NCBI RefSeq assembly: GCF_023221775.1 | Contig: NZ_JAKUDS010000002.1 | Span: 1 to 64,000 of the forward strand | From: Enterococcus cecorum | Lineage (GTDB): Bacteria; Bacillota; Bacilli; Lactobacillales; Enterococcaceae | Direction: 5' to 3' | Length of the DNA stretch: 64,000 nt | In this document: positions 36,148-44,253 of the stretch, in pieces | Position numbering within the stretch: the stretch's first letter is position 1 | Layout: each line of letters opens with the position of its first letter | The notes under the pieces: model-generated | The model's database searches: none | What the model was told of the DNA's origin: nothing | Seen by the model: the letters and a program-made list of their open reading frames with translations, nothing else | Translations under genes and position numbers: made by a program

Positions 36148-36860
36148 AAGTATTCGTATTAGAGGATGATCTGATGCAGCGCCAACGTTTAGTACGTATT
36201 ATTGAAGCATATGCGCAACAAAAGAAGATGAATATTGAGGTCCTAGATACAGCTAAAGTGAGTGAATTAATCCAGAATATCGAATCTGAAAGTTTTGATC
36301 AGCTTTATTTCTTAGATATCGATATAAAAAATGAAAGTAAAAAAGGTTTAGAAATTGCTCAAGAAATAAGAAAGCTAGATAATCGCGGTACAATTGTGTT
36401 TGTGACTACCCATTCTGAATTCGCTCCAATTACCTATAAGTACAAAGTGAGTGCGTTAGATTTCATTGATAAGAGTGATCCTGAAATGATTCAAAGAGTA
36501 GAGGAAGCTTTACAATACGTTTATGAAAAGTATGATATGTCTGATGCTGAAGATGATTTTATCCTAGAATTACCCAAGAGAACGATTAGGCTCCCCTTTA
36601 ATGATATCTATTATTTTGAAACAATCGCAAATCATAGAATTAAGCTGATTTCTAAAAATAGAATATTAGAATTTTATGGTAGTTTAAAAGAGATTGAAAA
36701 AATGGATGAGCGGTTGTTTAGGTGTCATAATAGTGTGTTAATTAATTTAAATAATGTAATCGAAATTAGTCGTCAGGATGGCTGTGTGTATTTTGAAAAT
36801 AGTATTTCTTGTCCAGTCGCGAGGAAAAATTTTAGAAGTTTACGTGAAAAAATAAAATAG
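36144..36860 (+). CDS. LytTR-type response regulator (AgrA/ComE class)
   Basis: A 238-residue regulator starting at GTG 36144 (MKVFVLEDDLMQ), overlapping the kinase stop; GGAAGGA lies 8 nt upstream. The receiver domain (about 1-125) has acidic residues Glu7, Asp8 and Asp9 and phospho-Asp58 in LYFLDID. The C-terminal LytTR DNA-binding domain (about 140-238) contains IYYFETIANHRIKLI and FRCHNSVLINLNNVI. The frame is open upstream to 36075 but that part lies within the kinase gene. A 13-bp-stem terminator follows. Confidence 0.9.
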   Translation: MKVFVLEDDLMQRQRLVRIIEAYAQQKKMNIEVLDTAKVSELIQNIESESFDQLYFLDIDIKNESKKGLEIAQEIRKLDNRGTIVFVTTHSEFAPITYKYKVSALDFIDKSDPEMIQRVEEALQYVYEKYDMSDAEDDFILELPKRTIRLPFNDIYYFETIANHRIKLISKNRILEFYGSLKEIEKMDERLFRCHNSVLINLNNVIEISRQDGCVYFENSISCPVARKNFRSLREKIK

Positions 36861-36870
36861 ATTATGCTTT

Positions 36871-36913
36871 CCTATATTTAAAGTATTTATTTCTTTAAAT
36901 ATAGGATTTTTTT
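36871..36913 (+). terminator. Terminator of the kinase-regulator operon
   Basis: CCTATATTTAAAG (36871-36883) pairs perfectly over 13 bp with CTTTAAATATAGG (36893-36905), followed by a T run. Confidence 0.88.
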
Positions 36914-37092
36914 ATACAACTATCTCATTCATAGTTATAACTACATAAGACTATTTTACTCCAGGGTAAATGGCAATGTAGGGATAAAAATAAACCAGTC
37001 AGGTAATTAGTGTATAAAAAATTTAGTTATGGGTTAAATTATAGATAGAGTTCGCATAGGAATATCAAAAAATGAAAAGAGGAGTCATGAAT

Positions 37093-37710
37093 TTGAAAAA
37101 AGTAAAAAATATATTATTGATTTTAGGACTGACAATTTTAGTTAGCTTTACTAACTTTGAGGTGTTTTTTAATTTAAGTGCCCAAGAATTGGGAAATCAA
37201 CAGTTTAAATGGCTAGTGATTGATGGTGTATTTGCAATATTGATTGTGTCTTTAACCTATTTGATTTACAAAAGAGTAAGAAAAAAAGATAAAGATGTAT
37301 TAATTAAAAATAAGCTGTTAATGACACTAGGCTTTACACTTTTAGCAGTAGGAATCAATTATCTATATGGTTTATTTATTGACACGACTGCAAATCAAAA
37401 TTTGGTTAATGAAATGAGAATGCAAGCACCGATATTAGCAGCTTTTCAAGTTCGATTATTTGCACCGATTATTGAAGAAATGATTTGGCGTGGTATATTC
37501 ATGAATCTATTCTTCATGAAAAACACAGCTATTTCGAAAGTTTGTCAGGTATTCACCTCGGGATTATTTTTTGGATTTTTACATACGTACAGTATTAATT
37601 TTGAGTTACTGATATATAGTATTATCGGTTGGATTTTAGCGAGTACCTATTATTTTACTAAAGATATTCGTTGCCCGATTATTGTGCATTTAGCTTTAAA
37701 TAATATGTAA
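37093..37710 (+). CDS. CPBP-family intramembrane metalloprotease (Abi type)
   Basis: A 205-residue membrane protein with about six hydrophobic segments. It carries the CPBP motifs: the EExxxR element EEMIWRGIFMNLFF, the second-motif FGFLHTYSINFELL and the closing HLALNNM. TTG 37093 is chosen because GGAG at 37081-37084 is 8 nt away; ATG 37087 is too close and ATG 37072 has only a weak site. Such proteases often accompany bacteriocin or quorum-sensing loci, acting in self-immunity or peptide processing, which fits the neighbouring AgrC-type system. Confidence 0.85.
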   Translation: MKKVKNILLILGLTILVSFTNFEVFFNLSAQELGNQQFKWLVIDGVFAILIVSLTYLIYKRVRKKDKDVLIKNKLLMTLGFTLLAVGINYLYGLFIDTTANQNLVNEMRMQAPILAAFQVRLFAPIIEEMIWRGIFMNLFFMKNTAISKVCQVFTSGLFFGFLHTYSINFELLIYSIIGWILASTYYFTKDIRCPIIVHLALNNM

Positions 37711-37870
37711 GAATGTAAAATCAGTCCTTAGAACCATGAAGAAAACGCTTATAAATGTTATGATTATATCAGTAAGTGAATTTGTTAATAAGTGATAAAG
37801 CTAAATTGTTAGAGGGCTTACTAACTATATTACATAACTTGTTTAGAAAACGAAGGTGAGATGATTATTT

Positions 37871-38206
37871 ATGCGAGCAAGGGATAAAACAGGAAAAATA
37901 GTTGAAATCTGGCAAATTAGTCGCAAAGGGCCTCAACCAAATTGGGTAAAAGAAGCCTTTGCGAAAAACTATTTGGTTTGGATAGACAACCATCTGCGAA
38001 TTTTGCTAGCTGGTATCTCGCCTTCCGTTAGTCAAAATATCAAAGAAGGGGCAACTGGTTCACTTGGCGGTGGTGGATTCTTAGGTTATTCGATGTATAC
38101 GTTGGGTTTTCCTGGCGATGTCATTGATATAACTAATCGGAAAGTACTCTCCCCAAAACAGTTTGCGAAAAGTTACAAAGTCATTAGCGAGCAGGATATT
38201 GTGTAA
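37871..38206 (+). CDS. Uncharacterised 111-residue protein
   Basis: I do not recognise this family. It is a soluble protein, MRARDKTGKIVEIWQISRKG at the start, a hydrophobic stretch YLVWIDNHLRILLAG, then a Gly-rich segment ATGSLGGGGFLGYSMYTLGFPGD (split here by the eye into a flexible loop), and VLSPKQFAKSYKVISEQD at the end. AAGGTGAG stands 10 nt before ATG 37871, and the strong terminator right after supports a real gene. Composition is like its neighbours. It lies between the protease gene and the convergent ABC operon. Confidence 0.65.
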   Translation: MRARDKTGKIVEIWQISRKGPQPNWVKEAFAKNYLVWIDNHLRILLAGISPSVSQNIKEGATGSLGGGGFLGYSMYTLGFPGDVIDITNRKVLSPKQFAKSYKVISEQDIV

Positions 38207-38252
38207 AAACCTATCTTTACTGTATAAAGATGCAGTAAAGATAGGTTTTTTG
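38206..38252. terminator. Bidirectional terminator between 37871 gene and ABC operon
   Basis: A 17-bp perfect stem, AAAACCTATCTTTACTG (38206-38222) with CAGTAAAGATAGGTTTT (38233-38249), has A and T runs on both outer sides. Confidence 0.9.
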
Positions 38253-38302
38253 TACAAATTTGAGAGTGAATGGTAGGAAATAAACAAAAATAACCTTTAT
38301 AG

Positions 38303-39256
38303 TTAAAATTGTTTATTCGCTTCAATCGCATCATATAAATGTATTAATACTGTTTCCAAAGTTGGTTCATCTATTTGTAAGCTGAGCACGTCATTATTTT
38401 TCATTAACTCATCTATTAAATCTACTAAATTATCTTCTTTTGTTAATCTTACTTTATATTTATTATTATTTAGTTTATCTACCGAATAATGTTTCGATAT
38501 AACCATCTGTGTTTCTTCACTTATTTCAATGGTAACCTCTTGAGCTTGTCCAGAATCGTTAATTAAATTCTTTAAAGAACCATCATAGAATAGTTCACCT
38601 TTATTGATAATCAATACTCTATCAACAAGTTTTTCTATATCCGATAAATCATGTGAAGTAATAAAAATTGTAGTTCCAAATTCTTTATTAATAGATTTTA
38701 CAACTTTATGTATATTTTCTTTTGCTTTTATATCTAAACCGATAGTTGGTTCATCTAAAAAAACTAAAGACGGTCTATGAAGGAAAGTTGCTAGTAGTTC
38801 ACACTTTGTTTTTTGACCTAGACTAAGATGTCTAATAGGTATTTTTTCGATACCATTCATATTTAATAATTCAGATAACTGATTAAATGTATCCCAAAAT
38901 TGTTCTTTGGGTATGTTATAAATCTGTTTTAACATAAAATAAGTATCCATTGCAGGAAGATCCCATTCCAATTGTGATCTTTGTCCAAACATAACCCCAA
39001 TATTTTTGACATAATGTTTTCTGTTTTTGTATGGTTCAACCCCATCGACTTTGACGATTCCATTATTTGGTTTTAAAATCCCTGATAGAATTTTAATGGT
39101 TGTACTTTTTCCGGCACCATTTAATCCTAAATACCCTACTATTTCACCTTTTTCCAATTCAAAAGAAATATTTTTAAGTGCTTGTACTTTATCAACTTTA
39201 CCTCTCTTTTTTCTAATAAATGTTTTATTTAAATTATTTACATAGATATATCCCAT
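38303..39256 (-). CDS. ABC-2-type exporter ATP-binding protein
   Basis: A 317-residue ABC ATPase. Walker A is GLNGAGKSTT at about 44-53, the signature is LSLGQKTKCE near 145, Walker B is LVFLDEPTIGLD and the switch His lies in FITSHDLSD. A C-terminal extension (about 235-317) of the kind seen in DrrA/CcmA-like drug exporters follows. It is the last gene of a minus-strand operon with two permease genes. ABC ATPase plus two ABC2_membrane_6-like permeases is a known exporter layout with mostly unknown substrates. Confidence 0.9.
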   Translation of the reverse strand: MGYIYVNNLNKTFIRKKRGKVDKVQALKNISFELEKGEIVGYLGLNGAGKSTTIKILSGILKPNNGIVKVDGVEPYKNRKHYVKNIGVMFGQRSQLEWDLPAMDTYFMLKQIYNIPKEQFWDTFNQLSELLNMNGIEKIPIRHLSLGQKTKCELLATFLHRPSLVFLDEPTIGLDIKAKENIHKVVKSINKEFGTTIFITSHDLSDIEKLVDRVLIINKGELFYDGSLKNLINDSGQAQEVTIEISEETQMVISKHYSVDKLNNNKYKVRLTKEDNLVDLIDELMKNNDVLSLQIDEPTLETVLIHLYDAIEANKQF

Positions 39257-39271
39257 AATTCATTTACCTTT

Positions 39272-40057
39272 CTAATTTCCTGAAGATGAGTATTTACGTT
39301 CTAGATGTTTGAATAATATTATCGATATAACATAAAATAATATTCCTACGATAGGACTGATAGCAAGTATTAAGGACCCACCTTCTGATTTCTTTAATGT
39401 GAAAATTACTGGATAATATGAAATCAATGATACAGGTAAAATATAGGTAAAGAAGTTTTGAATCGCTTTTGGAAATGAATCCTTAGGGTACTGCATCATT
39501 GAAACACTTCCTTGAACAAAAATACTTGTAAACTCCATAAATTGATTAAATATAAAAGTTAAGGAGGCAACTAACACATATATTCCACCATATAAAAAAC
39601 ATCCACACACAGTAACAAAAGGTATATAGAAAACCAATAAGTACCAGTTATCAGGAGAAATGTTGGTGACTATTCCAAAAATAAGAACGAGTAATGCGAT
39701 TGCTAATCGGCCAAACCTGGTAGGCTGGAAATTAAAGGCTGAAATTTGTAAAATAGTCGAATAGGGACGTAATAAATATCTATCATATTCTCCTCCTCGA
39801 ATAAGACTTTCCATATTTGTCTCAAATCCTCTGAAAAAAACTTCTGCAAAAGAAAATGAAAAATTAACAATTCCATATATTAAAAAAGTTTCTGATACTG
39901 ACCATTTATTTAAAGAACCAAAAGTATGAAATAGAGCAATCATCCCTAATAGTTCAAAAAACATAACGAGAATTTGATTTAAAATACCAACAAAAAAATC
40001 TACTTTATACTGTAAATAGGCCTTAAATATTAATTTAACAATTGTAAAATATTTCAT
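39272..40057 (-). CDS. ABC-2-type exporter permease (PF06182-like), second subunit
   Basis: A 261-residue membrane protein with six hydrophobic segments (for example VDFFVGILNQILVMFFELLG near the start, LAIALLVLIFGIV, and ILFYVISIILFKHLERKY at the end). The RGGEYDRYLLRPYS motif after the second segment is characteristic of this permease family. The GGAGG ribosome site lies within the last codons of the preceding gene, 13 nt before ATG 40057, a long spacing. Confidence 0.85.
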   Translation of the reverse strand: MKYFTIVKLIFKAYLQYKVDFFVGILNQILVMFFELLGMIALFHTFGSLNKWSVSETFLIYGIVNFSFSFAEVFFRGFETNMESLIRGGEYDRYLLRPYSTILQISAFNFQPTRFGRLAIALLVLIFGIVTNISPDNWYLLVFYIPFVTVCGCFLYGGIYVLVASLTFIFNQFMEFTSIFVQGSVSMMQYPKDSFPKAIQNFFTYILPVSLISYYPVIFTLKKSEGGSLILAISPIVGILFYVISIILFKHLERKYSSSGN

Positions 40058-40066
40058 AATTTATAA

Positions 40067-40876
40067 TTAACCTCCATTTAGCTCGATTTTTCCTTCAATA
40101 TCTTTATAAATTATGTAATTAATTGCGTAAAAAATAATTATCCACATTATCTGTATAAAGATTCCAACAATTGCTGTATTCATATCGTATACTCCATTAA
40201 AAATTTGTGCAGGTAGGTCAACAATGTATTTAAATGGCTGAAGGTTCAAACCACCTAAAATCCATTTTGGAAAGAAGCTTAAGGGAATAACCATTCCAGA
40301 AAGTATATATGCGACAGAACCTATTGTACTTACAAAATTTGTAATAGAAGTAAAATAAAAAGCTAAACAATACATAGAAGTTGTTATAAGTGTACTTAGT
40401 TGAATAGCAAGAAAAACAGCGACAATAAAAAGTAAAAAATGCATTGTATTAGGTAATTTTAGCTCTAGGCCCATATTTGGAAAAATAAGAGATAGTATCA
40501 AGGATAGCAAAAAAATCGGTATTCCACGTGAGAGCATTCCTACCAATTTCCAAGACAGTGTTTTTGAAAAAATAAGATTAAAAATACTTGTTGGCTTTAT
40601 AAGGTCTAGCGCGATAGTTCCTTTTTTGATACTATCAAAATCTGCTCTATTAACCGTCCAAGGCACAATCCCAAATAATATTTGCGTTAACCAAATATAC
40701 GTTGTGGTTTGAAATTCGTTCATTGGTGAGGATTGTACATTGCTACCAACAAAGGCAATTAAGACATAGTTTTTAAAAATTGCAAAAAATGTTTGAGTTA
40801 CAATTCCGGAAATAATAGTAATCTTATACATTCTTGCAATCTTAATTTGCTTTATGATTTGGCTTATTAAAATCAA
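40067..40876 (-). CDS. ABC-2-type exporter permease (PF06182-like), first subunit
   Basis: A membrane protein of about 269 residues, six hydrophobic segments, with the family's KKGTIALDLIKPTS motif. The start is placed at TTG 40876 because AGGAG is 8 nt upstream of it; the frame extends further to a TTG at 40906 without such a site. The IS element ends only 75 bp upstream of this start, so the native promoter may have been removed or replaced. It is the first gene of the ABC exporter operon. Confidence 0.8.
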   Translation of the reverse strand: MILISQIIKQIKIARMYKITIISGIVTQTFFAIFKNYVLIAFVGSNVQSSPMNEFQTTTYIWLTQILFGIVPWTVNRADFDSIKKGTIALDLIKPTSIFNLIFSKTLSWKLVGMLSRGIPIFLLSLILSLIFPNMGLELKLPNTMHFLLFIVAVFLAIQLSTLITTSMYCLAFYFTSITNFVSTIGSVAYILSGMVIPLSFFPKWILGGLNLQPFKYIVDLPAQIFNGVYDMNTAIVGIFIQIMWIIIFYAINYIIYKDIEGKIELNGG

Positions 40877-40950
40877 AAGTTTTTCTCCTAACGTAATTTT
40901 TAACAAAACACATTTTTTTCATTTATTTAACATACTTTTATCATTTATTA

Positions 40951-42377
40951 CAGCACTTTACCACTTTTTCTTAAATTTTAACAAAAAAAGCGGAAATACC
41001 ACGCTTCTTCTAGTATGATTAAATTGCAGTAAAATCAATAGAAAGAAGGTATTTCCGCATGACTCAATCATATCAGACTACAAAGCTAATTTCCATCATT
41101 TCATCGATTATTTTTAAAATTTTTACAGGCAATCTATCCACACCTACATTAATGAACTTCTCTGGTCTGGTATTAGCTACAATTTGTATGACTGGTATCG
41201 CTTATGTTCGCTCCTTTTACAATTGTTTTTTGCGACTGTACTACGGAAAATCCTTGAATACTTACTTTCATACACTGTCAGTCATTGGAGAAAAGCTTGG
41301 TATTCTTGAATTAAAAGTTCTTCAATCTTTGTTAGAAATAGATTTCTTTCAAGAACTTTCCAGTCAATATCCTGTATTATTCCTAATCGATGATACACTT
41401 CAGCCTAAGTATGGTAAAAAATTTGCACATGTTAAGATTCTTCACGACCACGCCTTACATACAGGGAAGGCGTATGTGAATGCACACGATTTTGTCACTC
41501 TAGGCATTGCTTTTCCTATTCAGGGTAAAAAACAGGTGGAATACATCATGTTCCCTTTTTCCATGCGGATGTACATTCCTGGTGATAAATCGAAGTTAAA
41601 ATTGGCGAAAGAGATGGCTACCACTGCCCTGATGGCATTTAAACCAAGCCAACACATTATTGTAGAATGTGATAGTTGGTATCCCAAAAAAGAGCTTTTA
41701 GATTTTGTCAAACTTCATCAGAACGTTGATTTTATCGCCAATATTCGCAAAGATATCGCTCTATTTGAATTACCACAAAAGACTGGAAAACGCGGGCGTC
41801 CACGTAAGTATGGTAAGCAGTTCAGTTGTACAGATATAGCCATTTCAGATAATGATGGCACTTATGAGGTTGGCATGACGTATTGCCTAACCCATCTATT
41901 TTCTCTCCCAGTTTATGTCGTTCGAACAAAGAAATCTGATCAAGAAGGCGGAAGATTATTCATTTCTACGATAGATCCTGAGAAACTCCCAGCTATTACG
42001 CCTGAGACTCAAGGGATGTGGCGTATATTAGAATACTATGAACAGCGTTGGAAGATTGAGACTTACTAAAACATTTTGGTCTTTTGGAAGTTATCAAGTT
42101 CGTTCCTATGAAGAAATTGAAGGAATGAACTTTTTAATCAATTTCACCTATGGATTGGTTAAAATATTGCCATTGATAGATAGCCGCTTTTCTGCATTGA
42201 TGCCACAAGGGACAAGTGCACGTAAAAATGCTTTAAGCCGCGTCATTCTTGAAGAACAAATTTTCCATACTTTGGGGTCAGAGTCTCAAAATGCCAAAAA
42301 TAAACGCCCAAATATCAGGGTCTTATTTAGCATGCCTTTAAAAAAGCGGATAGAAAACTATTTTTTGTAAAGTGCTG
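40951..42377 (+). mobile_element. Insertion sequence with IS4-type transposase (frameshifted)
   Basis: Terminal inverted repeats CAGCACTTTAC are visible at 40951-40961 and, inverted, at 42367-42377, giving a length of about 1427 bp. The interior is filled by one transposase gene broken into two frames. No clear target-site duplication is visible at the ends (left flank ...TTTATTA, right flank ATCTTTA...). The element sits between the ABC exporter operon and pucR, close to both starts. Confidence 0.82.
41059..42370 (+). pseudogene. IS4-superfamily DDE transposase, disrupted by a frameshift
   Basis: The first part (41059-42069) encodes 336 residues with DDE motifs: the first Asp in FLIDDTLQPKYGKK, the second in IIVECDSWYPKKELL, and the glutamate in the IS4 signature EYYEQRWKIET. 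Reading then hits TAA at 42067-42069. The rest (to 42370) continues in the next frame with KTFWSFGSYQVRSYEEIEGMNF and ends RIENYFL. One missing base near 42066 would explain it, since ...ETYYKTFW... would be the natural join. A +1 frameshift at the stop is possible but less likely. The transposase is probably inactive. Confidence 0.85.
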
Positions 42378-42412
42378 ATCTTTAAAAAAAATTATATATT
42401 TAGAGGCATTGG

Positions 42413-42456
42413 TTATTAACTTTTTTGTTAATACAGATGCTTTTGTGTGTTATAAT
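42413..42456 (+). promoter_or_regulatory. pucR promoter with overlapping dyad
   Basis: TATTAAC (42414-42420) and GTTAATA (42427-42433) form a perfect inverted repeat around six T. A -35-like TTAATA (42428-42433) lies inside its right arm, and an extended -10 TGTTATAAT ends at 42456 with a 17-bp spacer. An operator overlapping the -35 box suggests autoregulation by the PucR protein. Confidence 0.55.
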
Positions 42457-42503
42457 TTGTTATGCTCTTTAAATGTTTTGGATAAAAAATTAAAGGTGAT
42501 GAA

Positions 42504-44138
42504 ATGATAACGATTAATGATATTGCGAAAATAAAAGAATTGTCTAGAGAAGAATGTACACTGGATCTTGATAATTTAGAAACGGAAGTTACAGGGATTA
42601 ATGTAATGGACACTAGAGATATGAAAAATTGGATTAAGCAAGGAGAGCTTATAATAGTTGGAGGTGAATATGTCAAAATATTTTTTGAAGATAAATATTT
42701 ACTAGAGGTTATTAAGAAGATTAGTGGAATTATCACAAAAAAAAGATATAAAGAATTTATAAGTGATCGGTTAGTTGACTTATGTATAATGCATGAAGTT
42801 CCCATTTTTTTTGTTGATAATTTTTTCAGTTGGAGTGATATTATGTCTCCGATTCAATCTTTAATAATAAGCAATCAATCTAAAATGCTCCAAGATGTAG
42901 ATATTTTTTATAAGAAAATGTTGACAACATTATCAGAAAAGAATAGCTATAAGGATATGTGCGAAATATTTTATGAACTAGTAGGATATTCTGTTGCTGT
43001 AATAGGTTCTAATTTTAATTTGATAGATTACAGTGTAGATTTTTCATGGGAGAATTATGTAGAAGGTATTGGTGAAGTTGTTCCAGGAATATTTAAAAAA
43101 ATAGGGGTTAATTATGAAGGAAAACAAATTATAGGTGTAATTGATCAACGTGTAGATATATACACTGCTCAATATACATTTTTTTATATTCCGATTATTG
43201 ATTCTAGGAAAAATTCTCCATATTTAGTTATCAAACAAGAGAAGTACGTAGAATTATTGACAGAAGATGTATTGGCCAAAATTGAAATTTTTTGTTTAAT
43301 ATATCGGTTGAAATCATCTTATCAATACGAATATAAATTAGCAAATAATCATTATAGAAATTTGGTTTTTGAAGATTTATTAAATATAAATGAAAGTAAT
43401 GATCGTGAGAAGAATAGGATTAGTTACTCATTAGGGAGTAAAATTTATGATAGTTATAGATTAATGGTTGTTAAAGATTCTTTCCCAAAGAGCAATTATG
43501 CCTTTATTCAAGAAAATAATACTTTTATAAAATTTCGAGAAGATGTTTCGCAATGTGATTTTTATGATGAGAATTATTTGATTTTTTCTAGAAGGCATGA
43601 TTGGATTATTTTATTGCCAAATATTAATAAGAATGCTGAAAGTTTCGTGTGTGAATTACTCAACTTTCTTCAATACAAATACAAAAATAGTCGTTTCTAT
43701 ATAGGTGTAAGTGAAGTTCACCCATACTGGAAATTAAATTTAGCCCTTAAGGAAGCAAAACAAGCAGTGAGTGTTCTTATTTCAAATTATTCAAACAAAA
43801 AATACTTGTTGTATAATAAACTAGGAATTTTAAAAATGTTCTTAGATGATCAAGGGAAAATTAATCAATTATATGTAAATAAAATGTTGGATACTTATAT
43901 TTATCCGTTAAAAAAATATGATGATAAACATCGTACAGCTTTATTTCCAACATTAGAAGTTTTCTTGGAATCTGGTTTTTCTCATAATGAAACGAGCAAA
44001 AAACTTTTTATTCATAAAAATACGCTAAGGGCAAGAATAAAAAGGATAGAACAAGTTTTAGAAGTGGATATTAGTCATCCAGATAGTTTGATGAATATAT
44101 ATATAGCAATGCAGATAGCTCATTTGTCATCTGATTAA
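42504..44138 (+). CDS. PucR-family transcriptional regulator
   Basis: A 544-residue regulator. The N-terminal PucR domain (about 5-125) contains VMDTRDMKNWIKQGELIIVGG; a GGDEF/CdaR-like middle region follows (about 300-440); the C-terminal helix-turn-helix (about 475-535) is FLESGFSHNETSKKLFIHKNTLRARIKRI, split across this description as the HTH_30 domain. PucR-type proteins activate catabolism of purines, amino acids or other nitrogen compounds in response to a metabolite. It is transcribed in the same direction as the carbamoyltransferase operon, separated by a hairpin terminator, and is the obvious regulator of that operon. Codon use is very AT rich. Confidence 0.88.
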   Translation: MITINDIAKIKELSREECTLDLDNLETEVTGINVMDTRDMKNWIKQGELIIVGGEYVKIFFEDKYLLEVIKKISGIITKKRYKEFISDRLVDLCIMHEVPIFFVDNFFSWSDIMSPIQSLIISNQSKMLQDVDIFYKKMLTTLSEKNSYKDMCEIFYELVGYSVAVIGSNFNLIDYSVDFSWENYVEGIGEVVPGIFKKIGVNYEGKQIIGVIDQRVDIYTAQYTFFYIPIIDSRKNSPYLVIKQEKYVELLTEDVLAKIEIFCLIYRLKSSYQYEYKLANNHYRNLVFEDLLNINESNDREKNRISYSLGSKIYDSYRLMVVKDSFPKSNYAFIQENNTFIKFREDVSQCDFYDENYLIFSRRHDWIILLPNINKNAESFVCELLNFLQYKYKNSRFYIGVSEVHPYWKLNLALKEAKQAVSVLISNYSNKKYLLYNKLGILKMFLDDQGKINQLYVNKMLDTYIYPLKKYDDKHRTALFPTLEVFLESGFSHNETSKKLFIHKNTLRARIKRIEQVLEVDISHPDSLMNIYIAMQIAHLSSD

Positions 44139-44143
44139 TCCGG

Positions 44144-44202
44144 ATTGTACAAAAGCACAACGAAAGCGATTCCAAAATGTGTTTTTGTACAATTCTTTTT
44201 TT
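44144..44202 (+). terminator. Terminator/attenuator between pucR and the carbamoyltransferase gene
   Basis: ATTGTACAAAA plus CACA (44144-44159) pairs with TGTG plus TTTTGTACAAT (about 44178-44193), followed by TCTTTTTTT. The loop holds a cre-like sequence (44161-44174). Confidence 0.75.
44161..44174 (+). promoter_or_regulatory. Candidate catabolite-responsive element (cre)
   Basis: CGAAAGCGATTCCA matches the CcpA consensus TGNNANCGNTNNCA in all fixed positions but the first. It is upstream of the carbamoyltransferase operon, so carbon repression of the pathway is plausible. Confidence 0.4.
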
Positions 44203-44253
44203 GCAAAGTTTTTAATAAAATAAGGACATCAAGAGATAAGGAGATGTAAACCT

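Noticed and set aside
37736-37795. A 19-codon frame (MKKTLINVMIISVSEFVNK) after the CPBP gene, possible pheromone precursor
   Set aside because: No ribosome-binding site ahead of the ATG and no export or processing features; too short to support.
40944-42385. Target-site duplication flanking the IS
   Set aside because: Left and right flanks share no convincing direct repeat next to the inverted repeats.
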